64,000 bases of DNA, from positions 33,829-97,828 of the forward strand of contig JBEKRX010000009.1 in assembly GCA_049518415.1 (NCBI GenBank), written 5' to 3'. This document shows positions 52,870 through 60,725 of the stretch, piece after piece. The position numbers and the translations under genes were made by a program. Numbering within the stretch: position 1 is the first letter of the stretch; each line of letters starts with the position of its first letter. Under the pieces are notes generated by a model. It saw only the letters and a program-made list of their open reading frames with translations, had not been told where the DNA came from and searched no databases. The DNA comes from CAVQND01 sp049518415. Lineage in GTDB: Bacteria > Verrucomicrobiota > Verrucomicrobiia > Limisphaerales > UBA8199.

Positions 52870-54276
52870 ATGAAAGTAAGATTCCCGGCCATGGAGGCCG
52901 CTATTGGGCAGCGTACCTACTACGCCTGCATAATGAAACTCTCCGCGATCCCCAAGATGTTCACATTCAGGGACTGGATCGAATTCACGCCCGACGAGCG
53001 AGAGCAACGGGTACTGAACAGGAAGCGCATACCGGACATCGCGAGATATATGCTGGACAACGAGGACGGCTACCTCTTTTCCTCAATTACCGCCTCATAC
53101 AAATGCAAGGTCCGGTTTGAGCCGGTCAACTCCGACGGGCTTGGTTTTCTGGAAATGGACTTTGAGGACGCCAATTTCGTCATCAATGACGGGCAGCACC
53201 GCTGCGCCGCAATTGCACAGGCGATAAAGGAGAACCCGGCCCTCGGGGAGGAATCCATATCCGTGCTCCTTTTTCCCTACGAAAGCAAGGAGCGAGTGCA
53301 GCAGATGTTCAGCGACCTGAACAAATGGGTGGTCAAAACGAACAACCCGACTAACATCCTGATGGACCACCGTGATGTCCTCGCCCAAGTGATCAAGGAG
53401 GTCTGCGAACGAGTTCCTGTCTTTCAGGGCATGGTGGACAAGGAGAATCAATCGCTGCCTATCCGCTCGGAAAAGGCCTTCACCCTTTACTCCCTTTACG
53501 ATGCGACAAAGGAACTCCTGGCGGACCAGACAGAGGATGCGGAGATTGGCTTCGATAAAATGGTTGAGGCGGCCGCTGACTACTGGACCGCTGTGTCGAG
53601 TTTCATGCCGGAGTGGAAGAAAGTGAAAAACCGGGAAATCCGGCCGATCGAGCTTCGGCAGGAGAACATCTCGACGCATGCGGTTGTGCTCCGCGCGCTC
53701 GGCGGGGTGGGCGCCGAACTTATGAAGCACCACCCGTCGGACTGGAAAGACCGCCTGGCAGGCCTCGAGGCGGTGAACTGGAGCAAGAGAAACCGCGAGT
53801 GGGAGAACGTTTGCATGGTCGCCAACTCGGTTGTCGCAAACCGGCAAGCCCGCGTCGCTACCAAGGCGTATCTGAAGCGCAAGCTCGGCCTCGCCGTTTC
53901 AGAGGCGGAGGAGAGGTCGATCGAGCATTGGGCACCGGATGTGGCCGGTCCAGACCAGGAGTCAAGCGGCCAGCTTCGCACAAGGGATTGGAACGTTCTT
54001 CTGGTGCAAATCCTCCAAGCCTTTGGAGGCAGGGTTCGCAAGCCAGAAGCCGAAGCTGAGGCCTATCGAAGAAAGAAGACCCTCTTCGACCAACACTACC
54101 AACACCCTGTTGGAGAAGGTATCCCCGCATGGAAAAAACAGTTCCAATTCGCCTGGGATCGCGCCAAGAGCCGGGGATACGGTGAGCCGCCGGAAAAGGT
54201 CGGACACGGCATCTGGCAACTCACGCCCAAGGGCCTGGAATTGGATGTGAAAACCTGGAACGGCCACTACGAGTGA
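52870..54276 (+). CDS. DndB-like DGQHR protein, orphan
   Basis: The 468-residue protein has the DndB core: RVLNRKRIPDIARYMLDNEDGYLFSSI, the motif INDGQHRCAAIAQAI, LLFPYESKERVQQMFSDLNKW and NILMDHRDVLA. DndB regulates or protects DNA phosphorothioate modification systems. No dndC, dndD, dndE or dptFGH gene is nearby. The C-terminal 70 residues (AWKKQFQFAWDRAKSRGYGEPPEKVGHGIWQLTPKGLEL) resemble the winged-helix Mrr N-terminal domain. ATG at 52870 is preceded by AGAAAGG. A TTG start at 52798 is possible. The neighbours are an orphan antitoxin and a transposase. Confidence 0.85.
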   Translation: MKVRFPAMEAAIGQRTYYACIMKLSAIPKMFTFRDWIEFTPDEREQRVLNRKRIPDIARYMLDNEDGYLFSSITASYKCKVRFEPVNSDGLGFLEMDFEDANFVINDGQHRCAAIAQAIKENPALGEESISVLLFPYESKERVQQMFSDLNKWVVKTNNPTNILMDHRDVLAQVIKEVCERVPVFQGMVDKENQSLPIRSEKAFTLYSLYDATKELLADQTEDAEIGFDKMVEAAADYWTAVSSFMPEWKKVKNREIRPIELRQENISTHAVVLRALGGVGAELMKHHPSDWKDRLAGLEAVNWSKRNREWENVCMVANSVVANRQARVATKAYLKRKLGLAVSEAEERSIEHWAPDVAGPDQESSGQLRTRDWNVLLVQILQAFGGRVRKPEAEAEAYRRKKTLFDQHYQHPVGEGIPAWKKQFQFAWDRAKSRGYGEPPEKVGHGIWQLTPKGLELDVKTWNGHYE

Positions 54277-54432
54277 GCCCAACCGGCAGGTGCCGAGTGG
54301 TCCGCCTCATCGAAGTCAAGATCGACACCACCGCGCTACGGGTGAGCAGGTCGAACCAGATTCCCGTCGTCGCTGCTAGTGTCAGACTGCAATGAAAAGC
54401 GATGGAATGCGTCGCCGTTCGCGGTCCCCGTC

Positions 54433-54533
54433 GCGGCCCAACGGGCCGCCACAACCCAGCCCAGGGCTGAGGCCGGCAGGCCGATGCCCTGGGGCCTCGT
54501 TCCCACCGCCCGCCCCGCGCCCTGTAAGGGCGC
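54433..54533. repeat. Hairpin array on the 3' side of the IS200-type transposase
   Basis: Three stem-loops are present: GCGGCCC-AAC-GGGCCGC (54433-54449), CCCAGGGC with inner GGCC pair and GCCCTGGG (54460-54493), and GCGCCCT-GTA-AGGGCGC (54517-54533). The set is mirrored on the other side of the transposase at 55011-55108. Nothing else is seen in the 265-bp gap after the DndB-like gene. Confidence 0.8.
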
Positions 54534-54541
54534 TACAGACC

Positions 54542-54994
54542 TCAATCCCATACATATTGTTCGTCGTACTGGATTTCATAACGGCGCAAAAACGCCCGGA
54601 ATTCGTCCTGGTAAGAAACCTGCCTATGGTGCTCACGCTGATTCCGAATGTACTGGCGAAGCTCGTCAACCCCCGACTGGCCTACGGAGAATGCGCCATA
54701 GCCTCCTTGCCAGTAGAACTGCGCCAACCGAACGTCCTGCCCGCGCAGCCAATCGTTGGAACTGGTCTTGAGTTGCCCAATTGCGTCGCTCAAGGCGATC
54801 GTGCGCCCGAGGAGAAAAAGCGCATGGATGTGCTCGGTCTCAGAGTTGATTTCGATAGGGTGGCAGCCCAAACCATGAAGCGTCCCGCCCATGTAGGCAT
54901 GCAGGTCGGCCCGGAGGTCATCGGTTAGGCGAGGCTCCCGGTGTTTGGTGGAGAAGACGAGGTGTGTGTAGATCTTGGCAAGCGATTGTGGCAT
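54542..54994 (-). mobile_element. IS200/IS605-type Y1 HUH transposase gene
   Basis: The 150-residue protein is a complete Y1 transposase: LAKIYTHLVFSTKHREPRL at the N-terminus, the HUH motif TEHIHALFLL, and the catalytic Tyr in LRQYIRNQREHHR. ATG at 54994 gives the usual IS200 TnpA length. The flanks carry mirrored hairpins, which such enzymes recognise as single-stranded ends. No TnpB gene is present. The gene appears intact, so the unit could still be active or move its hairpins in trans. Confidence 0.9.
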
Positions 54995-55010
54995 GGGTTT
55001 GTGGTTTTGG

Positions 55011-55108
55011 CGCCCCTTCAGGGCGCGCTTGGTTTTGTAAACGGCATCCCAGGGCCTCGGCCTGCCGGCCTCAGCCCTGGGCTGGGCTCTACCGGCCCGT
55101 CGGGCCGG
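55011..55108. repeat. Hairpin array on the 5' side of the IS200-type transposase
   Basis: The array mirrors 54433-54533: GGCGCCCC-TTCA-GGGCGC (about 55011-55026), CCCAGGGC with inner GGCC pair and GCCCTGGG (55048-55081), and CCGGCCC-GTC-GGGCCGG (55092-55108). The order is inverted relative to the other side, so the whole unit is a large imperfect palindrome around the transposase gene. Confidence 0.8.
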
Positions 55109-55207
55109 AAACGCCGCCCATCCAATAACACGGACAGTACATCGCTTATTTCAGCAATCAAGCACTAATTGGATTCTCGACCAAGGCGGGACGCAGCCGA
55201 GTCAGCC

Positions 55208-55420
55208 CTAGGCCGCTTTTCGACGCGGCGCCGGCCGAATCGAGACGACGTGAAGTGGATCGACGATGTCCAACATGCCTTTCGGGTGCTCAATGACGAG
55301 GTTATGGCGACCGACCAGAACGAATTCGGGGTGAGGCACGGAGAATTGCTTGCCATCAGAGGTGCGAATGACGAAGGGACCTTGTCCCTTCAAACGCTGG
55401 CGGATCAGCTCGCGGTCCAT
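55208..55420 (-). CDS. Small conserved-looking protein of unknown function
   Basis: The 70-residue protein (MDRELIRQRLKGQGPFVIRTSDGKQFSVPHPEFVLVGRHNLVI, then DIVDPLHVVSIRP) resembles small proteins that I recall as frequent in this phylum, with a start of the MDRExIxxxL type and a beta-rich body. No function is known to me. ATG at 55420 is chosen because the longer upstream frame is Arg/Pro-rich and non-protein-like. The C-terminus ends in a basic tail (APRRKAA). Confidence 0.65.
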   Translation of the reverse strand: MDRELIRQRLKGQGPFVIRTSDGKQFSVPHPEFVLVGRHNLVIEHPKGMLDIVDPLHVVSIRPAPRRKAA

Positions 55421-55562
55421 GACCTCCGCATAGCGCGAACCGCGGCGACGGTCAAACAGCAAAAACCACGGCCACCGACGCCGCCTTGGCCGCGTAGGGC
55501 GCCGGCCCACTCTCCAAAGCTCCCGCCTCAGGGGCGGCATATCGGCCGAGCCGAAGCGCGGC

Positions 55563-56456
55563 TCAAGGATTCTGCTCCTTGCTGATGTCCGCCACCAGGG
55601 CCTCGAGCCGGCGGCCGTATTCGACATAGTTCTGCCGCAAGGCCGTCTCGTCGGCGGTTTTGGCCTGGGCGTCATGGAAGACGCTCACCATGTGGGGCTC
55701 GATGGACAAGGCGCCCGCGTAACCGCGGGCGAGGGCGTCTTTGAGGATCTCCCGGACCCGGCCCTGCCCTTGGCCGGGCCAGTGGTAGTCGGCGTCGTTC
55801 CTGGCAGGGTTCCAGGCGGCATCCTTGATGTGCAGGTGGACGGCCTGGTCGCGCACGTGGAGCCAGAATTCCCAGGGGTCCTGCCTCGGCCAGGGCTTGG
55901 GTTTGGAGCGGTCGGGGTTCAAGAGGGGGTTGGCGGTGTCGAAGACCCACTTGAGGCCGGGACAACGGTCGAGCAATTCCAGGGCGTGCTGCCAGCTCAT
56001 GCCGCCGTAGTTCATGCAGTTTTCATGCACCGGCTGCAGACCGGCGTCCAAGAACCGGTCCGTCACCTCCTTGACCCGGCGGAAGACCTTTGTGGGGGTC
56101 TTGTATTCGTCGTCACCCGGCTTAAAGCTCATGATGCGGACGAACTTGGCGCCCAGGCGCGCCATGCGCGGGATGGCGCGGCTGACCTCGCCCAGGGTGA
56201 GCTCGAAGGGGTCCTCGACTCGCCTGGCCCAATTCATGATGGTCGAACCGAAGCAATAGACGCCCACGCTGGCCGATTCCAGCTTCCGGAGCGCCAGGTC
56301 GAAGGCGGCGTCAGGCAGGTCATGAAAATTCGCCTTGGCGAAGCCGGGGACTTCCACACCCCGCATCTCGAGGCACTGCCAATTGAGTTCGCGCGTGGCC
56401 TGGATTTGGCCGTCTATGCTGCTGGCGCCTTCGTCGCCAATACCGGTAAAGATCAT
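55563..56456 (-). CDS. Sugar phosphate isomerase/epimerase (xylose isomerase-like TIM barrel)
   Basis: The 297-residue protein has the AP endonuclease-2/IolE-like TIM barrel: LGAKFVRIMSFKPGDDEYKTP, PVHENCMNYGGMSW (metal-binding Glu region), LKWVFDTANPLLN and HLHIKDAAWNPARN with His residues, then ALSIEPHM with the terminal catalytic Glu. These enzymes use a divalent metal to isomerise ketoses or epimerise sugars and inosose. The gene follows the oxidoreductase gene by 19 bp in the same direction, a typical sugar or inositol catabolism pair. The substrate is unknown. Confidence 0.85.
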   Translation of the reverse strand: MIFTGIGDEGASSIDGQIQATRELNWQCLEMRGVEVPGFAKANFHDLPDAAFDLALRKLESASVGVYCFGSTIMNWARRVEDPFELTLGEVSRAIPRMARLGAKFVRIMSFKPGDDEYKTPTKVFRRVKEVTDRFLDAGLQPVHENCMNYGGMSWQHALELLDRCPGLKWVFDTANPLLNPDRSKPKPWPRQDPWEFWLHVRDQAVHLHIKDAAWNPARNDADYHWPGQGQGRVREILKDALARGYAGALSIEPHMVSVFHDAQAKTADETALRQNYVEYGRRLEALVADISKEQNP

Positions 56457-56475
56457 GGAGGAGGAGGGTTGAGGG

Positions 56476-57630
56476 TTACCGGTTAAACGACTTGGTGAAA
56501 TCTTCGTTCGAGACTTCCACGACCTTCTTTTCGAGGTTCGATTCGGCGATCAACTGGTTGAGCCTCTTTTCGTAGGCCGCGCCGTCCAGGGGCAGCTCCA
56601 CGGTTTGGCCCACCAGCGAGGAATAGAGCATCGCGTTGGCCAACTCCACCGAATGGATGCCTTCTTCGCCGGGCGCAATCAGGGGCTCGCCCTCGAGGAT
56701 GGCGTTGACGAAGTTCTGCATGAGCACAGCGTGACTGTTGGCGGCGTTTTCGAAAGGAATCTCGACCTGCCACACCTCGGGCTTGGCGAAGCCCATTTGG
56801 GCGGTCTTGCTGAATTCGAGCATGTCGGTCTCGTTGCGGGTGAAGCGCAGTCGGTCCCCTTCGAGGAGGAGCTTGCCGCGCGTGCCGACGACCTCGAACC
56901 GGTTCGTGCCCGGGGCTTCGCCGGTCGAGGAAACAAAGACGCCCGTGGCGCCGTTGGGGAACTCGAGGTAAGCCGAGACGTTGTCCTCGACCTCAATCCG
57001 GTGGAACCGGCCAAGCTGGCAGAAGCCGCGCACGCGGGCGGGCATGCCCAGCAGCCATTGCAGGGCATCGAGGTTGTGCAGGCATTGGTTGAGCAGCACG
57101 CCGCCCCCCTCCCCTTTCCAGGTCGCGCGCCAGCCGCCGCTCGCGTAATAGGCCTCCGTGCGGAACCAGTCGGTCATAATCCAGTTCATCCGCACCAACT
57201 CGCCCAGTTCGCCGCTCCGCAGCAGCTTTTGCATCTTCAAATAACGCGGCTCGGCGCGAAGTTGAAACATGCCAGCGAAGACCAGCCGGGGATTCTGCCG
57301 GTGCGCCGCCAGCAGGCGCTCGGCGTCCGCCTTGTGCGCCGAGATGGGCTTTTCCACCATCACGTGCAGGCCCCGGGCGAGGGCCGCGATCCCCAGGGTC
57401 GTGTGCTGGTAATGCGGCGTGGCAATCACGACCGCGTCCACCAGGCCGGAGCGGAGCAGTTCCTCCCCGTCAGCGAACACCTTCAAGGCTTTGTATTTCT
57501 CCAGTTTGGCCGGCACCGCATCGGCCACCGCCACCAACTCGGCGCGGTTGACTTTGCCCGCCATCAAATAGCCGGCATGATGCTGGCCGATGTTGCCAAG
57601 ACCGATGAGGCCTAAACGCACGCTGGTCAT
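56476..57630 (-). CDS. Gfo/Idh/MocA family oxidoreductase (cytoplasmic)
   Basis: The 384-residue protein starts MTSVRLGLIGLGNIGQHHAGYLMAG with the NAD(P)-binding glycine motif. It has ATPHYQHTTLGIAALARGLHVMVEKPISAHKADAERLLAA, with the EKP motif Lys, and the C-terminal domain including EGGGVLLNQCLHNLDALQWLLG (His motif). No export signal is present, unlike the two Tat-exported paralogues at 35 and 39 kb. It forms a two-gene operon with the sugar isomerase gene, whose product may act on the same sugar pathway. Confidence 0.9.
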   Translation of the reverse strand: MTSVRLGLIGLGNIGQHHAGYLMAGKVNRAELVAVADAVPAKLEKYKALKVFADGEELLRSGLVDAVVIATPHYQHTTLGIAALARGLHVMVEKPISAHKADAERLLAAHRQNPRLVFAGMFQLRAEPRYLKMQKLLRSGELGELVRMNWIMTDWFRTEAYYASGGWRATWKGEGGGVLLNQCLHNLDALQWLLGMPARVRGFCQLGRFHRIEVEDNVSAYLEFPNGATGVFVSSTGEAPGTNRFEVVGTRGKLLLEGDRLRFTRNETDMLEFSKTAQMGFAKPEVWQVEIPFENAANSHAVLMQNFVNAILEGEPLIAPGEEGIHSVELANAMLYSSLVGQTVELPLDGAAYEKRLNQLIAESNLEKKVVEVSNEDFTKSFNR

Positions 57631-57801
57631 GGCCCAAAGTGTAATCAGCAGCTTGGCGCTGGCGAGGGCAAAATCCATCCCGGCCACAAAACCTGTGCAG
57701 TCGTGGAACAGCCCCGACGTGCGCTTGGCCGCCGAATAGCGCCATGTGGCGGCGCCTTTTTTGCCTTGGCAAGGTTGACAACCTTCGGCTTTAATGCCCA
57801 C

Positions 57802-58221
57802 ATGCAGCCAACGACTGTCGCCACTATTAATTTCAAGGGCGGGGTTGGAAAGACCACCGTAACCTGGTGCCTTGCAAATGTTGCCGCCGCGACTGCGAAC
57901 TATCCCACGCTGCTTTTCGGTTTGATTCTCAGACACCTGAAACTGCGGATTGAGCCATTTCCCGTGCCCACAATCGGGGTTTTCATGAACAAGGCGGGCT
58001 ACCGGACAAACACCGGCTTGTTTCGCGAAACTCGCCTGTACATGGACCGTTGCCGAGCTGTTTGCGAAGAGTCGCAAAAAGACGGGTTCAACGTACATTG
58101 GTTGGAGAACTATGTCCCGGACCGGGTCGACGTGAAGAGGGCAATCCACTTTGGGGGATGGGCACAACAGTACACCAGCGACTTCGTGAACCTGTTTAAA
58201 GCAATAGAAAAGATCGTGTGA
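57802..58221 (+). pseudogene. ParA family ATPase relic with large internal deletion
   Basis: The 139-residue frame begins like ParA (VATINFKGGVGKTTVTWCLANVAAA with a perfect Walker A). After about 37 residues it jumps to the ParA C-terminal region (PTIGVFMNKAGYRTNTGLFRETRLYMDRC, VPDRVDVKRAIHFGG). The central half, with the switch and Walker B motifs, is missing. The reading frame is intact across the junction at about 57910-57935. It cannot work as a normal ParA ATPase. A small gene follows by 1 bp. Annotated as a relic, although the short product may still be made. Confidence 0.7.
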
Positions 58222-58222
58222 T

Positions 58223-58624
58223 ATGGAACGCCGAGAGGTTTTAGAGGCACTCCTGCAAGAATGCAGGATGGTCCGACAAGCGGTGGAACGAATTGAGGCC
58301 CGGCTGGCGAGCGCACCTTCAAAGACGGTCCCGAAGCCACGCCAAGCACCTTTGTCCGAAGCCGGCTGCAAGACCCTATACGGGGAGATCCTGGCCGAGT
58401 ACAAAGAGGGACGCGCGACCAAGAAGCTGGACATGCTTCTCACCAGACCGAAGGGGGAGATCTCACGCTTTTGCGCGATTAATAACCTTCCCGTGGAGTT
58501 ACGAAACGGCAAGAGCGGCATTCGTGAGCAGATCCTGGCGCGCATTCGCGAGGACGAGCAACTCGGCGCCATCTACCCGATGCCGACGCCGAGCCCTGCC
58601 TATATAGCGGAACGCAAGCAGTAG
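58223..58624 (+). CDS. Small protein of unknown function next to the ParA relic
   Basis: The 133-residue protein has a helical N-terminus (VLEALLQECRMVRQAVERIEARL), a Pro/Lys linker and a charged C-terminal domain (LYGEILAEYKEGRATKKLDMLLTRPKGEISRF and GIREQILARIRED). It starts 1 bp after the ParA stop and is likely coupled. The layout resembles a ParA partner (ParB-like or cargo adaptor), but I recognise no family. No signal peptide. Confidence 0.6.
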   Translation: MERREVLEALLQECRMVRQAVERIEARLASAPSKTVPKPRQAPLSEAGCKTLYGEILAEYKEGRATKKLDMLLTRPKGEISRFCAINNLPVELRNGKSGIREQILARIREDEQLGAIYPMPTPSPAYIAERKQ

Positions 58625-58793
58625 CCCAGCCGCTCTCAGTGAGGTCTTTGCCGCACCACTCCTTCCGGCTTTTTATCTTCGCGCAGGCCGAGGGAGGCGG
58701 GGTGGCGCACCTCGCGCCTCGGTACCGGGAAAATTGAGCGTTGCGCATTGGCCATTTGTCACCGCCACGCGGGCCAGCGCCGCCGAGATGGCA

Positions 58794-58825
58794 AATACCC
58801 AATACCCAATACCCAATACCCAATT
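58794..58825. repeat. 7-bp tandem repeat (AATACCC)
   Basis: Four and a half copies of AATACCC lie in the 288-bp gap 58625-58912. The unit differs by one base from the AATAGCC heptamer at 25642-25677. No other feature is supported in the gap. Confidence 0.9.
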
Positions 58826-58912
58826 CACCGGTCATAGCGCGCGAACCGGGTGGCGCTCTGCCTGTCCGCCCGCGCCCTCCGCGCCTGACACCGGGCCTTT
58901 GGCTCGGCGCCC

Positions 58913-59500
58913 CTATTCATTGATTCCCCAGCGCGGAAAACGGGGGCCCTCCTGCGCCACGCCAGCCAGGGCGGGCAGGCTCCTTCCGCCCAGGTCAGGA
59001 TTGGCCTGAAACAGCAGGGGGCCTCCTCTGTTCCTTCGGCCGGGCCAGTCATCGGGTTGGCCAAAAAACTCCAGCCCGCCCCGGCTGGCAACGCCCGCAA
59101 GGTAGGCTCGCACCGCCCGGGTCTTCTGCGACTCCTCGCGCGGGCAGTCGAACAGCGCCACCAGGGCCAGGCCATGGCACTGCCGCCCCAGCCAGGACTC
59201 AATCCAGGCCGTGACTGGCCCCGGCAATTCGCCGCTCCCGTGGCTGGAGATGACGATAAGGTCCGCCTGGGCCGCGCCGGTGGCCGCCAACTCCCGGAGC
59301 TTGGGGATGCTCAGCACGTCGAACCTCCACATCTGGTTGGTAAACTGCAATTCCCGACCGAGGTTCTCGACCAGGAAATCATAAGTCTTCCTGGCATGCT
59401 TGCCCGCTTCGAAATCTTCGTAGGCGATAACGACGTTAAAGTTGGGGTTGGCATCGAGACCCGAAGCGCCCAGTGTTGGCGAGGTGAGCCTGTATTGCAT
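58913..59500 (-). CDS. Hypothetical protein, receiver-like fold possible
   Basis: I do not recognise this 195-residue protein. It has an alternating hydrophobic pattern (FNVVIAYEDFEAGKHARKTYDFLVENL, FDVLSIPKLRELAATGAAQADLIVISSHG, HGLALVALFD) that suggests an alpha/beta Rossmann-like or receiver-like domain. It lacks a clear phospho-acceptor set. The Gly/Pro/Arg-rich tail follows GLEFFGQPDDWPGRRN. No signal peptide or membrane segment. ATG at 59500 is the first and only sensible start. No operon partner is evident. Confidence 0.6.
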   Translation of the reverse strand: MQYRLTSPTLGASGLDANPNFNVVIAYEDFEAGKHARKTYDFLVENLGRELQFTNQMWRFDVLSIPKLRELAATGAAQADLIVISSHGSGELPGPVTAWIESWLGRQCHGLALVALFDCPREESQKTRAVRAYLAGVASRGGLEFFGQPDDWPGRRNRGGPLLFQANPDLGGRSLPALAGVAQEGPRFPRWGINE

Positions 59501-59607
59501 GTTATCAACTTGGATTATCAGTATGGCGGCAACAATGGGGTCTTAACCCCATTTCGGGCCAGCAAAGACCCGGAAAACACAGCAGGGATTGCCTCGGACC
59601 GCGGGGA

Positions 59608-59790
59608 GCGCATCCTGACACTGCCTCCAAGCGCGGGCGGAAACCCTCCCCCCTTCCCCCCTCCCATCCCGCCAAGGCGGGATGGGAGGGGGGTGATCCG
59701 TTTTTCCGCTTTACCCAGGGCGGCGGCCCGTCCCGCCCGGAGCGGGGCGGGCCTTGCCCTGGGCTACTATCTCGCCGCCCCTCCGGGGCG
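59608..59790. repeat. Dispersed hairpin element, copy 2, with transposase-type hairpins
   Basis: The left part 59608-59649 and the part around GTGATCCGTTTTTCCGC match copy 1 at 25578-25735. Its central hairpin is CCCCTCCCATCCCGCC-AA-GGCGGGATGGGAGGGG, a different stem from copy 1. It continues into CCCAGGGC...GCCCTGGG (59714-59763) enclosing GCCCG/CGGGC arms, and CCGCCCC-TCC-GGGGCGG (59774-59790). These resemble the hairpins around the IS200-type transposase. This accounts for most of the 398-bp gap 59501-59898. Confidence 0.75.
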
Positions 59791-59898
59791 GAAAGATGCC
59801 GCGCTACGCGCGGGCAGAGTGGAATTGGTAGCAGTGTCGGGATGCGCCCGACCGCGGGGAGCAGTCCAAAGTTTGCTGGCCGCTCGGCCGCCCTGACT

Positions 59899-60621
59899 TC
59901 ACTTCCACAACCAGGTCAGCAGCGGAGCAAACAGCAGGCTCGGCAGGTAGTCCGCCAGTTCGACCTTTTTCAAACCCAGGATCACCAGGGCAACGGCGAA
60001 GACCAGCAGCCCGCCGGCAGCGTTCACCGAATCCAGCAGGCTGTGCGCCTCCAAAAACGGTTTCAGGAATTGCCCGCACGCCAGGGTCAGCGTGCCTTGC
60101 AGGGCGAGCACCGGCAGCGCCGACAGCATCACCCCACGGCCAAACACGGAGACAAAACTCATGGTCGCCAGCCCATCCATCACCGCCTTGACCCCGAGCG
60201 GATAGAAATATTGTGATAGTCCATCCTGCACCGCCCCCACCAGGCCAAGCGGCGCCGCGCAAAAAAGCGCCGCGCACACCTTGAAACCCTCGCTCAGCCG
60301 GCGCGGGTCGTCCGCTCTGGCCGCCCCCATCCTTTCGCGCGCCCTCCGGCCAAGGTGATTGGACATCGCCTGCAGGCGCAAGAGCCGGCCCGCCAGCTTG
60401 CCGAGGCTCAAAGCCAGCACCGCGATGAAGACCTGCTTGAGGACCTGCCCGAACGAACCCCCGACGCTCAGCCACGTCAGCCGCAAACCGTAATAGACGG
60501 TGAAGACCCCCAGGATGACTCTTAAATTCGACTCGGCGGCGGGCGACAGTGCCCGGCGCCGGCTCAGGCCGGCAAGGCCGCCAATCAGAATTCCCGCCAC
60601 GTTCAGAATGGTTCCCAGCAT
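59899..60621 (-). CDS. DUF554 family membrane protein
   Basis: The 240-residue integral membrane protein has about seven hydrophobic segments. It shows DUF554 words: LGTILNVAGILIGGLAGL at the N-terminus, FKVCAALFCAAPLGLVGAVQDGLS, KAVMDGLATMSFVSVFGRGVMLSALPVLALQGTLTL and a C-terminal PSLLFAPLLTWLW. The family (YqgA-like) is a putative transporter of unknown substrate. ATG at 60621 is natural. It is divergent from the next oxidoreductase gene across 104 bp. Confidence 0.9.
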   Translation of the reverse strand: MLGTILNVAGILIGGLAGLSRRRALSPAAESNLRVILGVFTVYYGLRLTWLSVGGSFGQVLKQVFIAVLALSLGKLAGRLLRLQAMSNHLGRRARERMGAARADDPRRLSEGFKVCAALFCAAPLGLVGAVQDGLSQYFYPLGVKAVMDGLATMSFVSVFGRGVMLSALPVLALQGTLTLACGQFLKPFLEAHSLLDSVNAAGGLLVFAVALVILGLKKVELADYLPSLLFAPLLTWLWK

Positions 60622-60725
60622 CCCAAGCCATCATAGCTCCAAGGTCCCCGGTTCAAAGTATAAACTGCGTTGCCCATGATTTTAGTTGCAGTTCCGCCGC
60701 CCTAAGGGATAGAAATCCCACCACG

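Noticed and set aside
28570..54276. One combined Mrr plus DndB defence system
   Set aside because: The Mrr-type gene and the DndB-like gene are 22 kb apart, with housekeeping genes between; nothing in the sequence links them.
56476..58572. Possible 698-residue fusion of the oxidoreductase with an upstream region
   Set aside because: The part before position 57630 has no family similarity and lies antisense to the ParA relic and its neighbour; the natural Rossmann start is at 57630.
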